From Oenanthe sinensis (lineage: Eukaryota; Streptophyta; Magnoliopsida; Apiales; Apiaceae), in assembly GCA_028671895.1 (NCBI GenBank), contig CM053799.1:52019455-52083454 (forward strand): a stretch of DNA of 64,000 bases. The letters are read 5' to 3'. The notes under the pieces were generated by a model. It saw nothing but the letters and a program-made list of their open reading frames with translations, did no database searches and was not told the DNA's origin. Positions within the stretch are counted from its first letter, which is position 1. The number at the start of each line of letters is the position of its first letter. A program made the translations under genes and the position numbers. Below, piece after piece: positions 35,701 to 46,330 of the stretch.

Positions 35701-38700
35701 AAAGTACAAATAATTTTAAGTTATTTAACCACTAATCATTAGTTCTTTTTCTCATGAATGAACTTATTTTGTTTATAAGCTAACATACTTTGCATCTTTG
35801 GGTGGGACGTCTTTCAACCACTCAAGGTCCAGAGACCCATGCTCTCGAATCACACGATCAAGATAGGCCTGCAAAATATTTTTTTTAATCATAATTATTA
35901 GTTCAAAATAGTTTGCCTCTTTAGATTAGCCCGTAAAAGTTTTTTTAGCCTTGATAGATTGTTCCATACCTTAATTTTTTCTGCAAGTATATGATTCATT
36001 CCTCGAATTTTAATGGTATCTGCAACCTCTTCCACTGTTGCTTGCCTAACAGACTCCCAGTCTACAGTATCCATATTGTCATCATTTCTTTCCCTTGAAC
36101 GACTATAAGTTTTTCTTAGATTATCCCAATCCTTGTTATGTTCTTCATTTTTCTCTTCTTCGATTTTTTCCTTTCTAATGTCATCATTCGGCTGAAAACT
36201 TTCAATTTCACTATCATGATTATTTGATATAGATGCACAAATAACCTGACTTTCAATTTCACATTTTGATGCATTGTGATCAATTTCTTGTGAAGTACTT
36301 TTATATCCACATCTTTGCATTCCATCTTCATTTGGGAACAAATCTAGTAGCGGACATGTGGTTACTCTTTCACAACTTTTATTACTTCTCTTCAAATCTC
36401 CTACCGGAAAGCGTGCCGCTACATACATAAAAGCAGAGCTGGGAAATACCACCAACATTAGCATTGACATCATGATTTGGAAAAAAATAAAGTAATCAAT
36501 GAAATTTTCATAATTAGCTTTATACTTGCCTTGAAAGGCTGTCGCTAACATTTTGAGTCAAATAAGTTCCTATAATAGAATCCAATACCGAGCCCTTCCA
36601 TCTTGAGAAACTTCTGTTACCTATAAAAGTCAAATTGTGCACTAAAAATTCAATACTTGAGAGAAAAGTGAATAGAACGTAAAAAAAAGTTTAAAAATTT
36701 TCTCTCCAAGACATGCTCCCTAGTTATTTCTTTTTCTTTTTCTAGAGAGAAGAGGAAATTTTATAAAAATTTCTCCTAAAAATGGGATGATTAAGAGAGT
36801 TCACACAACGTTTTTTAGAAAAATTGGCCCATATTTTTTTTCTTCAAATTTTTCTTTCCTATCCACAAAAAAATTTGGAACCATGCTAAAGAAAAAAATT
36901 TCAAAATTTTTTGTTTCTCTTATATTCCATTCTATTCTTTTCTCCAATAAAAACCCCAAGGAGCACAACATAACCAAAAAATGTAAAATAGTATGTTTCA
37001 TGTCTGTAGTTTGGGAAAAAAACACATTCAAAAAATTTGCAATTAACCAAGAAAAATGGTAAAAATGTGGTCACTAGATTAAATTTATATCTTCCTAAAT
37101 ATAATTTTTTTTTTACTGAGTAACCCATATATATGCATTGATAAACAATAAATATACTTATATTAGACTTTTCGGATTAAGAAGTTAAAATTTTAAGGCA
37201 TCCATGGATTGTTTGCTAACTAAACTCAACTATTTTTTTTGCAAATTTATATTTCTTGTTGCCCTAATGTCATGTATATTTGTCTTGTGAAGGCCATTGC
37301 TTTTGGTCTCTAACAAAGAGTGAGTAAGTGCAAAATTAGCTGACAATAGTGAAGGTGAGTATGATAATAAAGAAGCGCCTTTTTATTTAATAAGCATTAT
37401 GTGTTGTTTTACACATAGTAGTTTTGTTTTGTAAAATAAAGTAGGAATTAATATTTTTTGTCTCTAAGCATAAGCACAAGATTTGACGAAAAGGGTCTAC
37501 AAAAATTTTAAAATTTGGAGCCACTAGCAATATGCATATATGTAAAGTTCAGTCCTTTTAACACTTGTCTCTCTTGAGAACCTGGAAGGAAATTAAATAA
37601 TTTACCCGTAGACATGTGATTCTTCCTAATAATAAAGTATGTTGTTATTAATGATTCTTTTTCTATTTTATTTGATCTTTCTCGTCTTAGTATTTTCTCT
37701 CATGTTATCATCTTATTGTGTGGCCTTGCATTTACCATTTTTCAAGTACTAAATTTGTTAATTTACTAACACCAGATTGTATACTAAACTAAATAACAAC
37801 CTAAAAAACAATAACTATGATTTATTTAAAATATTATATGAAATATACAACTAGAACATGATATTACGAAAGCATAGAATAATTTCACAAGTATTGTCAT
37901 ACATAAGTTCTAATAAGACATGAATAGGTGTACTCAATCGATTAGTTAATTTATAATTCAGTTAAGCAATTTCATATTCAACAATCGTATCATTACGTGG
38001 GTGCAAGGTTTGTGTATGTGATGACAAACACGGTATATTCACTAATTAAACAACTAATATCAAGGAGAGAATGCTTGTTCAAAAGCAAAACAAATTATTT
38101 ATAACTAAATCGCACAACCAGATAACCAGATGCATAACGAGCCCAACAACCCACCATAGGTCATTCCAAAATAGCTAGCAAATTTGGTATATATTAGTTG
38201 TTGGCTTGTCCTTATATGTGATGTTAATTAAAAGAGGAAGTTCAAAGGCATTCAGAATCACTTATTTAAACAATATATAATGTTATAAACATCCCGCCTT
38301 ATTGGGTCGACAATCTCATCGAGCCCACAAACAAACTAATAAAACCTGGGTAATGACAATGCACTTTCGGTCGGGCAAAGCTCCATACCATTTAATTTGA
38401 ACAAAAAATAGTAGAAAACATAAATAAGGCCAACATTTCTTCGCTACATTCTTAGAGACTTTCACATAAAAAGGGTGGATGACAAGTTACTTTTAATAAA
38501 GGTAGCAATTAATATGTATTTTTGTAGAATCTAAAATTATGGAATGCATGTATTAGTTCTAAGAAATACCTTGAAAGCCTCTAAGTATTGAAATGGTAGA
38601 TTCTGCTCTGTTTGACATTACTTTCCTTTCCCTATCCCAGTATTCTTCATTTTCTGAATCTTGGTCATAGCTATTACTGCAATTATCCATAAGCTTTAGC

Positions 38701-41700
38701 CAAGCTCTTTCCGACTCTTCATCGAGATCAACTTTGACCAATGTTTTCTTATTCTTCCTTAAATGAATGGATTTTTCCTCATATGGAACTATTGATGCAC
38801 CTACACTTTGATCTCGTGCCACGAGTTGGTCGTTGTTGTGATGAATACTAAGAGATTCAAATTTAGCAACAAAATCGACAAAACCTGCATAAAATACAAT
38901 TGTATTTATTATTTATAGCAATACTGAACATATAAGATAAAATGAGTTTAGAGTATAGCCAAATTCTAAAAGTTAATTTAACAAATCTACTTACTTTTAT
39001 TTTCTTAGCAAACAAAGTATTGAATTAACTACCTCATACAAGCTTTTTGCCTAAGATAAGGTTAAAAGAAACGAAGCAACTCGTTTTCCCTTATAACCAA
39101 CTTAACATGTTCTTTAAATAAAATAACCCCTCCTCTTGTCCATCACATTCATATTACAAAATAAATATATTATCTCATTCATTAAATTATTACATAATCT
39201 CTATTCATCTTAATCCGGTCATCACATAACACCGTAAATGAATTTCAATCAAAAATTTATATTACATGATTGTTGATTCTTTGGTATTATCGTTTTTATT
39301 GTCAAAATTAATTAACTTCCTTAGCCCCTACTATACACATGGTGACATAAAAAAGTAAATCAATTCTTTTGCGTACAAAACCAATTGGTTGTTAAATTTC
39401 GAGTTTGGATGATATCAATCACCTTTGAAAATGCTATTGTATATTGTCTAGAAAGCTTTGGTATTTTTGCGTGTTTATGTTTAAAATTAATTTTCTAAGT
39501 ATTAGCCGATACAAAAATAATAAATGTGTTTATAGTAGGAAAATGATGATTTATTACAAGTAAATGTTAGCACGAAATTATGTTTGTATACTTCATATAT
39601 GTTTGTCTACTTGACTCATACCCGAGAAGAAGAGAATATATAAATAAGCGGGGATATAAGTCATTTTATCGAATCAACAATGACTTCTTTGGCACAATTT
39701 AATCGAATCAAAACAAAAAGTTTCTATTAGATCTTATATCTCTTTTTCTCTTGTTTTAATTATATCATATAAAAATTAATATAGAACACTAAAGATTTTA
39801 TATTCACTACATAAAATAAATTAGCTTTAAACCATTTCAGCTTGCTAAACTCCATTCCTTAAGTTTTTGTATAGCTTCCATGTGTATATGTACCATCTGG
39901 AAAGAAAATCAGAATCTAATAATCTATACTATATTATTAAAACCGAAAAATTAAAAATTTTGGTCGGTATGGTACTGGGTGAACCACAGAAAAGATCTCG
40001 ACCGTCCAATTTTAAGTGAACCATAGAAACAATCTTAACCATCCAATTTTAATAAAATCTAATTTTCAAAAGGATATATATCATACATACAACTCTATCC
40101 CGATAGTCCTCATTTTATACAACTCCTCACAGATAATCTATACTTCTATACTATATTATTAAAACCAAAACATTAAAAGTTTTGGTCGTCAATATATATT
40201 ATGTTTGAAGAAGCCTCAAAGACATGAACATTTTCTCAATTTTAGTTACCTCCGGGAAAGAATAATGTCGACAATAATAAGATTAATCCAGGAGGTAAGG
40301 CTGAAGAACTATACAGTTTGAAGAATGTAAAATCTGTGGAAAGAAGAATAGTAGAAATTCTTTTTGTTACAACTGTGGCCAATCAAATCATCTCTCATTT
40401 AATTGTCCAATGCTAAGGGAAAAATATTGTTATAAATGCGGAAAAGATGGTCATTTGTCCCAGGACTGCACCAAAAAGAAGACTGAAGCAGGGGAAAATA
40501 GAGGAAACAAGTCTTCATCAATCGGAGGTTTTACAACAGGCCGACCTCTAGTACGAGTTTTTAATATGACCGTACTCTAATAGCAAATCATACCATGTAG
40601 ATTAATAATAATAATAATATACTAATACATGAACTACAAGTTAGTTTTAAGAGGATGGTCAATTGAGCTGCACTGAATCAGGATGTCTTGTGCGTGGTTC
40701 GGTTTAACACATTGACTAACTCCTGATTCTGAACGTTTCCAATGACGATATCACTAGCCTACAAGTTTGCACCAATAGACAGAAAACCATTCTTATATAA
40801 GTTGTCAACTCGACTAATTTTACTTGGTATCTTCCTGAAGGTATGTATCCTTTTTTATGTTTCTTAAAGTAGCTTTCATATTGTTAGCATCGGCTCTGCA
40901 ACTTCTAATGTGCTTTGATAGTAGCAGGAGCGACTCATAACAAAGAAATCTTTCTGATTGTACCTAAAGTGATCATTTACAGCTACGATAGCGCACAGGC
41001 CATGATAAAAATTCAGCAAATAAAAATACCTTAGTTAAAATATAGAAGGGGAAAAAACCAGATATGATGTAGTTGGTACGAATTCAATAGGCATAAGATA
41101 GGCCGGGAAATTTCAGATTCTTTTCGAATCTTAAGTTGATTAAATTCACAATAGTTATACCAAGTTTGTGAATATAATAGTTTTTCTAGCAATGAGATTT
41201 TTTTTAAGCATTAAATTAGAATTTGTTAGACTAAAACTTTGGAGGAAATAGGAAACCTGGGAACAAGTTAGCAGGTTACTATAGACTTTTAAAGATTAAT
41301 AGATTCCGGGACAGAATCCTTTTGAGGGGAGAATGTAATAATAAACCACTAATAAATAAAATTCAAATGGGTGGCTATTTTTAATTTGGGGTTCTTATAT
41401 TATTTTGTAATAATTATAATATTAGGAGTATCTAAATAAATTTTATTCATTGGTTTGTTTTTAAAACTTACTCTTTTATAGGGCAGGTGTCAATTTTTAA
41501 ATGTGAGCAAGTTTTCTTGTATTAACATGTACAATAAGAACATACAGGTGTCATTAGGAACTAAGTCTAGTGATGACTAATCTAATTTTTAATGATAAAA
41601 TATTACTAATAAGTAGGTACTTATACAAAGAATTGTAGATTGTAAAGGGGAAAGGAAAGAAAAGAACAGGGGAGAAAGAAAGGAATAGGGAACGCAAGGA

Positions 41701-44700
41701 CATAAAGACGCGAGAGGAAAACTAGTAGCTTAATCTGAAGTACTAATTATCAAGAAAAAAGGTATATTAGAGTTGGAGAAAACTCGTAAGCAGGCAAAGG
41801 ACTAATTGAGCCAAGTTACTAAACTTTCCTCTATATTCTTTGTTACTGACCTTTCCTCTATATTCTTGGTTGGTGTTGCTTGGTTTATTTCAAACAACTA
41901 GAGGATATTGCAATTGATTCTATTCAGATTCACCAAAACTTTGGTTGAACATTTGAATTTTAATCGTAATTTGTACTTGCGATTAATTTCAATAGCTTTG
42001 TTATGATTTTATTGATCTTATTGATCTTAGTTATGGTATTATTTCACTAAATTAGTTTGGAGTCTTTGTTATTAGTTCCCTCATTTCTCTGAACTTGTGA
42101 ATTTCTCTTACTAATATATCGTGGAGTCAAGTTATTTCAAATTTGGAATTGATATGAATCGTAGACTTGTTAATTGTACTGAGTTGGACAAACTCTTGTT
42201 GGAGGGTAAGTTCTTTTTAAATGCCTAGGATTATAAATGGGAGCGATAGTAACAATTAGGTAAGAAATGAGTTTAATAAGAGTTTAGAGTTTAGACAAGT
42301 TATATAACTTCTAATCTAAATACCTTCCGCTTAATCATGGAACAAGTATATAGTTATCTTACGACTTTGTGAGGCTAACCAGTTTATCCTTTATTGTAGA
42401 TGGAGTCAAGTGACAATAATACGATCATAAACTATGATCTCACTTCTGATTCAGAGTTTAGCAATAACATAAAAGATAAATCTAAGGAACCTGTCAAAGA
42501 GATATCAAATGCGGAGTTAGGACTTAAAATAAAAGGAATTCTGGTAGTTAATTTAATTGGAGAGTCACCAACTGAAGATCAGACATTCATTGCACAAAGA
42601 TCTTACCTATAAATCTCTTTGCACCAGAGTTTTCCGATCTTTGGGACTTCCAAGCATTCTCTAATGTATCTTCCGAACCAACTAAAGATGGAATTGATCT
42701 TAATAATGCATCTAGTACAGAGGTGGCAGCTCACAGGATAGGTAGTTTGTTTTATAGGAGATAGGTGTGCATGTAGCAAGAATTTAATGTCCTACTTACA
42801 ACTAATCGTTTGACTAATAAAATTATAAGAATTACAGATCAATGTCCTAATAATAATGAAGGCAACACAGGTAAGTCATCTACACTACCAGAAATTTATC
42901 GTGATTTCATTCCACTTGGTGAGTACGAGGTCCTAGTTGATATAATTAATCAGTTTCGTGATGCAATTGCCTATCTGAAGAGCAAAAAGAAAGCTGATAC
43001 TATAGAGATGGATAATCTTCATATCTATGCTAGAATGCTGGAAACAAAGCTAACACGCGCTAGAGTACAAATGGATCAGTTAGGACATGCATGTGAATTA
43101 TCCTTTAATTGTCTCTTAGAAAGGGTAAGTAATTTTCCATCATCAGCATCTGGTGGCTTTGTCATTGAGCATAAAGATATTAAGAAGATGATCCAACATA
43201 TACAACATGACTTCTATCATAATGCTACCAGTATTGGAAGACTCTGTGGTGATGACGGAGTGTAGGGATGTCTGCGATGACACTTTTGCTTGAGATATGT
43301 CTAGTTATATATATATAGTACTTACAGGGAACTACATATGATAAATGTCCAATGTAAGTTAGATTTTTGTAGAGTTCCCAGGTAGACCACACCTTTTGGC
43401 AGATGCTAATATAAGTAGGCAATATAGTTTTGGGGCAAAATGTAGTTTTCAAGCTAACTTGAATATGAACCAGCCTCTTGTATGTTTATAGTAGATAAAC
43501 CCTACATCAGGTGTATTTGACAGTCCATTTTCTCATGCATATGTATGTAAACATATTCAAATTAAAGGTTAAAAGCTTACTATGCACATTAAGATCCTTT
43601 TCTTGAACGTGATACTCTTGCCGTAGATATTCTCTGATCATCTTTACAGTTTCATCTTTGGGACATGGTTTGACTTTATTGCTTCTTTTCCTCATTTCCT
43701 TCTTTTTGTTTGCAGGTTTATCATGATGCTTCTCATCAAGGTGTTCCAAAAGATTGATTGATGATGATGAACTGCATTTAAACTTTATTGGTCGAGAAGC
43801 ATATATCCACCTTTTAGTGCATCCGGACGATCTCTTTTTCCTCCATTTGAATGGACATGACGGTAAGCTCTTCACACAATCATTCATTGTCGTTTCAGCG
43901 TGTCTTCTACGAAGCAAATGTCTCACACTCCTTCTTCGCTTGTACGATTTTGGAAAAGATAAAATATTATTGCAACTACTTATTGCACTTGTCAAACTAT
44001 CCATCTCAGAAATCCCACATACTACATGGCTTGATCGTTGTGCATCCTGAGTTTCAGAAATGGCAGGCTTTCCCACGTAGACAACACTGTCACCCATTTT
44101 TACAGATGCTCGTCGTCGTTGATAGTGTTTAACAAACAGATTTTCCTCCTTTTTATCAAGTTTTAAGTTCAAAAGCGGACCTTCATAAACTTTGAAAATA
44201 TTGCCAACATTTTCTACTTGTGTCTCTTCATCCAAGAACTTCAAAGCTCGTTTGCATGATGAATTTGGCACATGTCCTTGCACAACATGTTTTGACGAAT
44301 CAAAAACCTGTTCAAACTTGTTCTTTTTTACTGAAGCCTCCTTTGAGATGTTTTTTTTAACACAACTCCTTTTTGAATGTCGCATATGAGTTGAACGCTT
44401 CGCAGGAGTTTTTGGTGTAAATTCTGAGGCTTGACTGATAGGTGTCTTTTTCTTAGTGCTTTCATCTAGTATCTTGGGTTTATGCTTCTTGGGTTTCTTT
44501 TGCGGTGTTTTATTGATATGAATACCAATGTTAGGCCTCTTTTTGGATTCCTTCTTTTCTGGAGTCAAAGTAGACAAGCCAACTCCACCAACTTCATAAC
44601 TATCACCTGCAAAAACACAATTTCAACTTAAGAACCTCGTCAATTTGTTAAATTGCATAAGAATATCAAATATCACTTATTTGTTAAACATAACCATGTG

Positions 44701-46086
44701 ATTTTACTAGACCTTCTATTTGATTCAACATTATACCTTATTAGTTAGTAAGAGTGTTCTAAATTGTTTTCTTTGGTTCAAGGTTCGTAGTTTATTATTT
44801 TCAGTCAACATATATTCTATGTTACTTTGACTCGGGTACGGAGTGTCGGACACGACACATATCCGTGTGTCGGACTTGGAAACTCTGAAAATTGGGGACA
44901 CGGGGACACTGTCCTATTTTTAGACACGGGTACGGGGACACATCATAATATATTAATAACAAGTATGATAAGTTAGACATCTTAACAAAAAGTAACAATA
45001 GAATTCAAATTAAACATGATATTGTACCGGACTTTGCAAATTAGGCATCGTCTCCAACCTTATCTCATTCTTGCTTCTTTCTTTATTCTCATATATTTAT
45101 TTTGAATCGTAAGTTTGACTCATATTTGATCTTTAAATTGGTCAAAGTGTCCACATTTTAGTCAAAGGATCCGACACGAAATAAGAGTCGTGTCCGAGTG
45201 TCCAAGTGTCCGACACGGGTACGGCAACCTAAAGAGAAGAGTCGGAGTAACATAGCATATATTAAATAGTCTATGAAACCCTATTCAATGTTCCTCCTAT
45301 CCAGTTATCCCCAAGTATTTATTTCCGTAACTTTATAGCCATTACAATCAAGAAAAAGTTGAAGGAATTATAATACTTTTGTCTCGTTAAAATCCAAAAA
45401 AAATATTGTTGAAATATTGTACAAACTTGAAGTTTCTAGAATTATTGAGAAGATAATTATATGCATTCATAGGTTCATGCATTCGTATTTATTGTAAGTA
45501 CTATGTATCTATCCATACTTATCATATAGGCTTATCATCTAGAATATTCTACACCTACTATATAATGTACCTTGCATATTATAGCAAATCAGATTTTATA
45601 AAATTCAGAATATATTCCAAGTAATATCTCAGTTCTCTTCTATGACAAACAGCAGTGTCAGTGTCTGTGTTTTCTGTGCATAATTCTGCCTATCTTGTTA
45701 AGATTGATCTTGGGCCTGCAGTTAGTGTTTCTAGCTGCAGTTTAGAGAGTGTCCATATTTCTCTCAATTAAAATCATATGAATCGTGATAGGACTGGATT
45801 TTTTTTTAATCGGATCATCAACATTTGAACTTAATTCTCTTGAAACTAGTACATTTGACATATAATAAAGCTAGTTATCATGGAGCATGGGTGGAGTCGT
45901 GACGGTACCTCTTACATTAGAGTGAACCTTAGCTGAAACAAATCCTGTTGCATCATAATCAAACACCCCCCTTGTATTTGAATCTTTCTCGTGCTTCCTC
46001 CCATTGATCAACACATGGCTCGTTAAATTTTGCTTGTTTGGGATTGATGGTGTGAGAAAATATTCTTTCCCAAACTCCTCTTCCAT
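32774..46086 (-). CDS. DML: DEMETER/ROS1-family 5-methylcytosine DNA glycosylase, intact
   Basis: Bifunctional nuclear DNA glycosylase/lyase that excises 5-methylcytosine and starts base-excision demethylation. Nineteen exons; coding bounds on minus: 45909-46086, 43581-44606, 38570-38884, 36530-36620, 35970-36438, 35789-35868, 35606-35690, 35427-35518, 35230-35298, 35057-35093, 34903-34985, 34193-34570, 33964-34000, 33813-33885, 33562-33692, 33408-33473, 33197-33311, 33057-33095, 32774-32916. All phases close, giving about 1168 residues, at the short end of the family. Order: Lys-rich region (KTPQKKPKKHKPK), domain A (KVDLDEESERAW, RWKGSVLDSIIGTYLTQNVSD, SSAFMYVAARFP), glycosylase HhH-GPD with Lys in GIGLKSTEC (~732) and Asp in VDVNVGR (~750), then the 4Fe-4S cysteines of FCTKKKPRCDGCPLSGQC (~817-833). 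The C-terminal domain (RFPLNGTYFQANEVFADDES) ends in an unusual tail. Intron 4 uses a GC donor. Confidence 0.93.
36528..36529 (-). other. Non-canonical GC splice donor
   Basis: In the DNA glycosylase gene, exon 4 ends TTTCAAG and the intron begins GCAAGTATA. The reading SDSLSSSAFMYVA across the junction to the acceptor before 36438 matches the conserved family sequence only if GC is used. All other introns modelled in the gene fit GT-AG. Confidence 0.85.
36621..38569 (-). other. Intron 3 of the DNA glycosylase gene (1.9 kb)
   Basis: AT-rich intron between exon 3 (38570-38884) and exon 4. Open frames on both strands at 36787-37128 are low-complexity by-products of A/T runs. No element could be identified. 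Confidence 0.6.
39920..40200 (+). mobile_element. Two Helitron-like 5' end motifs
   Basis: TCTATACTATATTATTAAAACC occurs in both nearby copies (about 39923 and 40152), each followed by a short A-rich stretch and TTTTGGTCG. Many plant Helitrons begin with TC followed by such TATACTATATTATTAAA text. No 3' hairpin-CTRRT end was paired with them. They lie in intron 2 of the DNA glycosylase gene. Confidence 0.4.
40250..40590 (+). pseudogene. Ty3/gypsy gag remnant with two zinc knuckles
   Basis: The plus-strand reading around 40317-40560 contains CKICGKKN, then two full CX2CX4HX4C knuckles, CYNCGQSNHLSFNC and CYKCGKDGHLSQDC, then a Lys-rich spacer and GRPLVRVFNMT, which matches the end of many plant gypsy gag proteins. 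It is antisense inside intron 2 of the DNA glycosylase gene. Upstream gag and downstream protease are gone. Confidence 0.75.
41300..42130 (+). mobile_element. Probable gypsy pol end, polypurine tract and LTR start
   Basis: The words TTCCGGGACAGAATCC, then TTTTGAGGGGAGAATG, then TAATAATAAACC around 41305-41350 mirror the end of the internal region, the polypurine tract and the LTR start (TGTAATAA) of plant chromovirus-type gypsy elements. Together with the gag scrap at 40250-40590 this suggests one internally deleted plus-strand element. The LTR's right edge is not defined. A purine-rich tract lies at about 41640-41725. Confidence 0.45.
42400..43265 (+). pseudogene. Unrecognised plus-strand ORF pair within intron 2
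   Basis: The ATG at 42400 opens 70 codons (MESSDNNTIINYDLTSDSEF, acidic). After a frame change, a second stretch of about 150 codons (42810-43265, TTG start, so not a true beginning) includes an acidic linker, a charged helical segment (FRDAIAYLKSKKKADTIEMD ... ARMLETKLTRARVQMDQL) and a Gly/Asp-rich end. Its composition looks coding and its helix could be a coiled coil. I do not recognise it. Its location beside gypsy debris makes a retroelement gag-like or captured host origin plausible. Confidence 0.4.
44817..45255. mobile_element. MITE with 8-bp target duplication in glycosylase intron 1
   Basis: The inverted ends CTATGTTAC / GTAACATAG bound a 439-bp element flanked by a perfect 8-bp duplication CATATATT (44809-44816 and 45256-45263), which points to the hAT superfamily. 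Both subterminal regions are packed with GTGTCGGACACG, CGTACCCGTG and GTCCGAGTGTCC words that can fold on each other. No transposase frame. Confidence 0.85.
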
Positions 46087-46089
46087 CTT

Positions 46090-46330
46090 ATAGCACTTAA
46101 TTCACTATTTTTTTTCCAGCTCCCTGTAAATCAAGACAACATAAATATAAATTATAATTCATAATACAAATAATATAGCATATGAAATTTTCCTTAACGG
46201 AATTAAAGGTATTCAATCCGTGTATCTATCTACCTACCTCCACATAGTAAACCTACTTTTTAGGACATACCCAAATTCTAAGCAAATTATATATCAATTT
46301 ATAAATATTAAACAACTATTCAACACAACA
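46090..46330 (-). promoter_or_regulatory. Immediate 5' flank of the DNA glycosylase gene
   Basis: Presumed 5' UTR and core promoter upstream of the ATG at 46086. AT-rich; no motif could be pinned down. The tandem array that starts at about 46330 abuts it. Confidence 0.4.

Noticed and set aside
36787..37128. Open frames on both strands
   Set aside because: Produced by A/T homopolymer-rich intron sequence of the DNA glycosylase gene; no homology.
43754..44389. Three plus-strand ORFs
   Set aside because: Antisense to the Lys-rich second exon of the DNA glycosylase gene.
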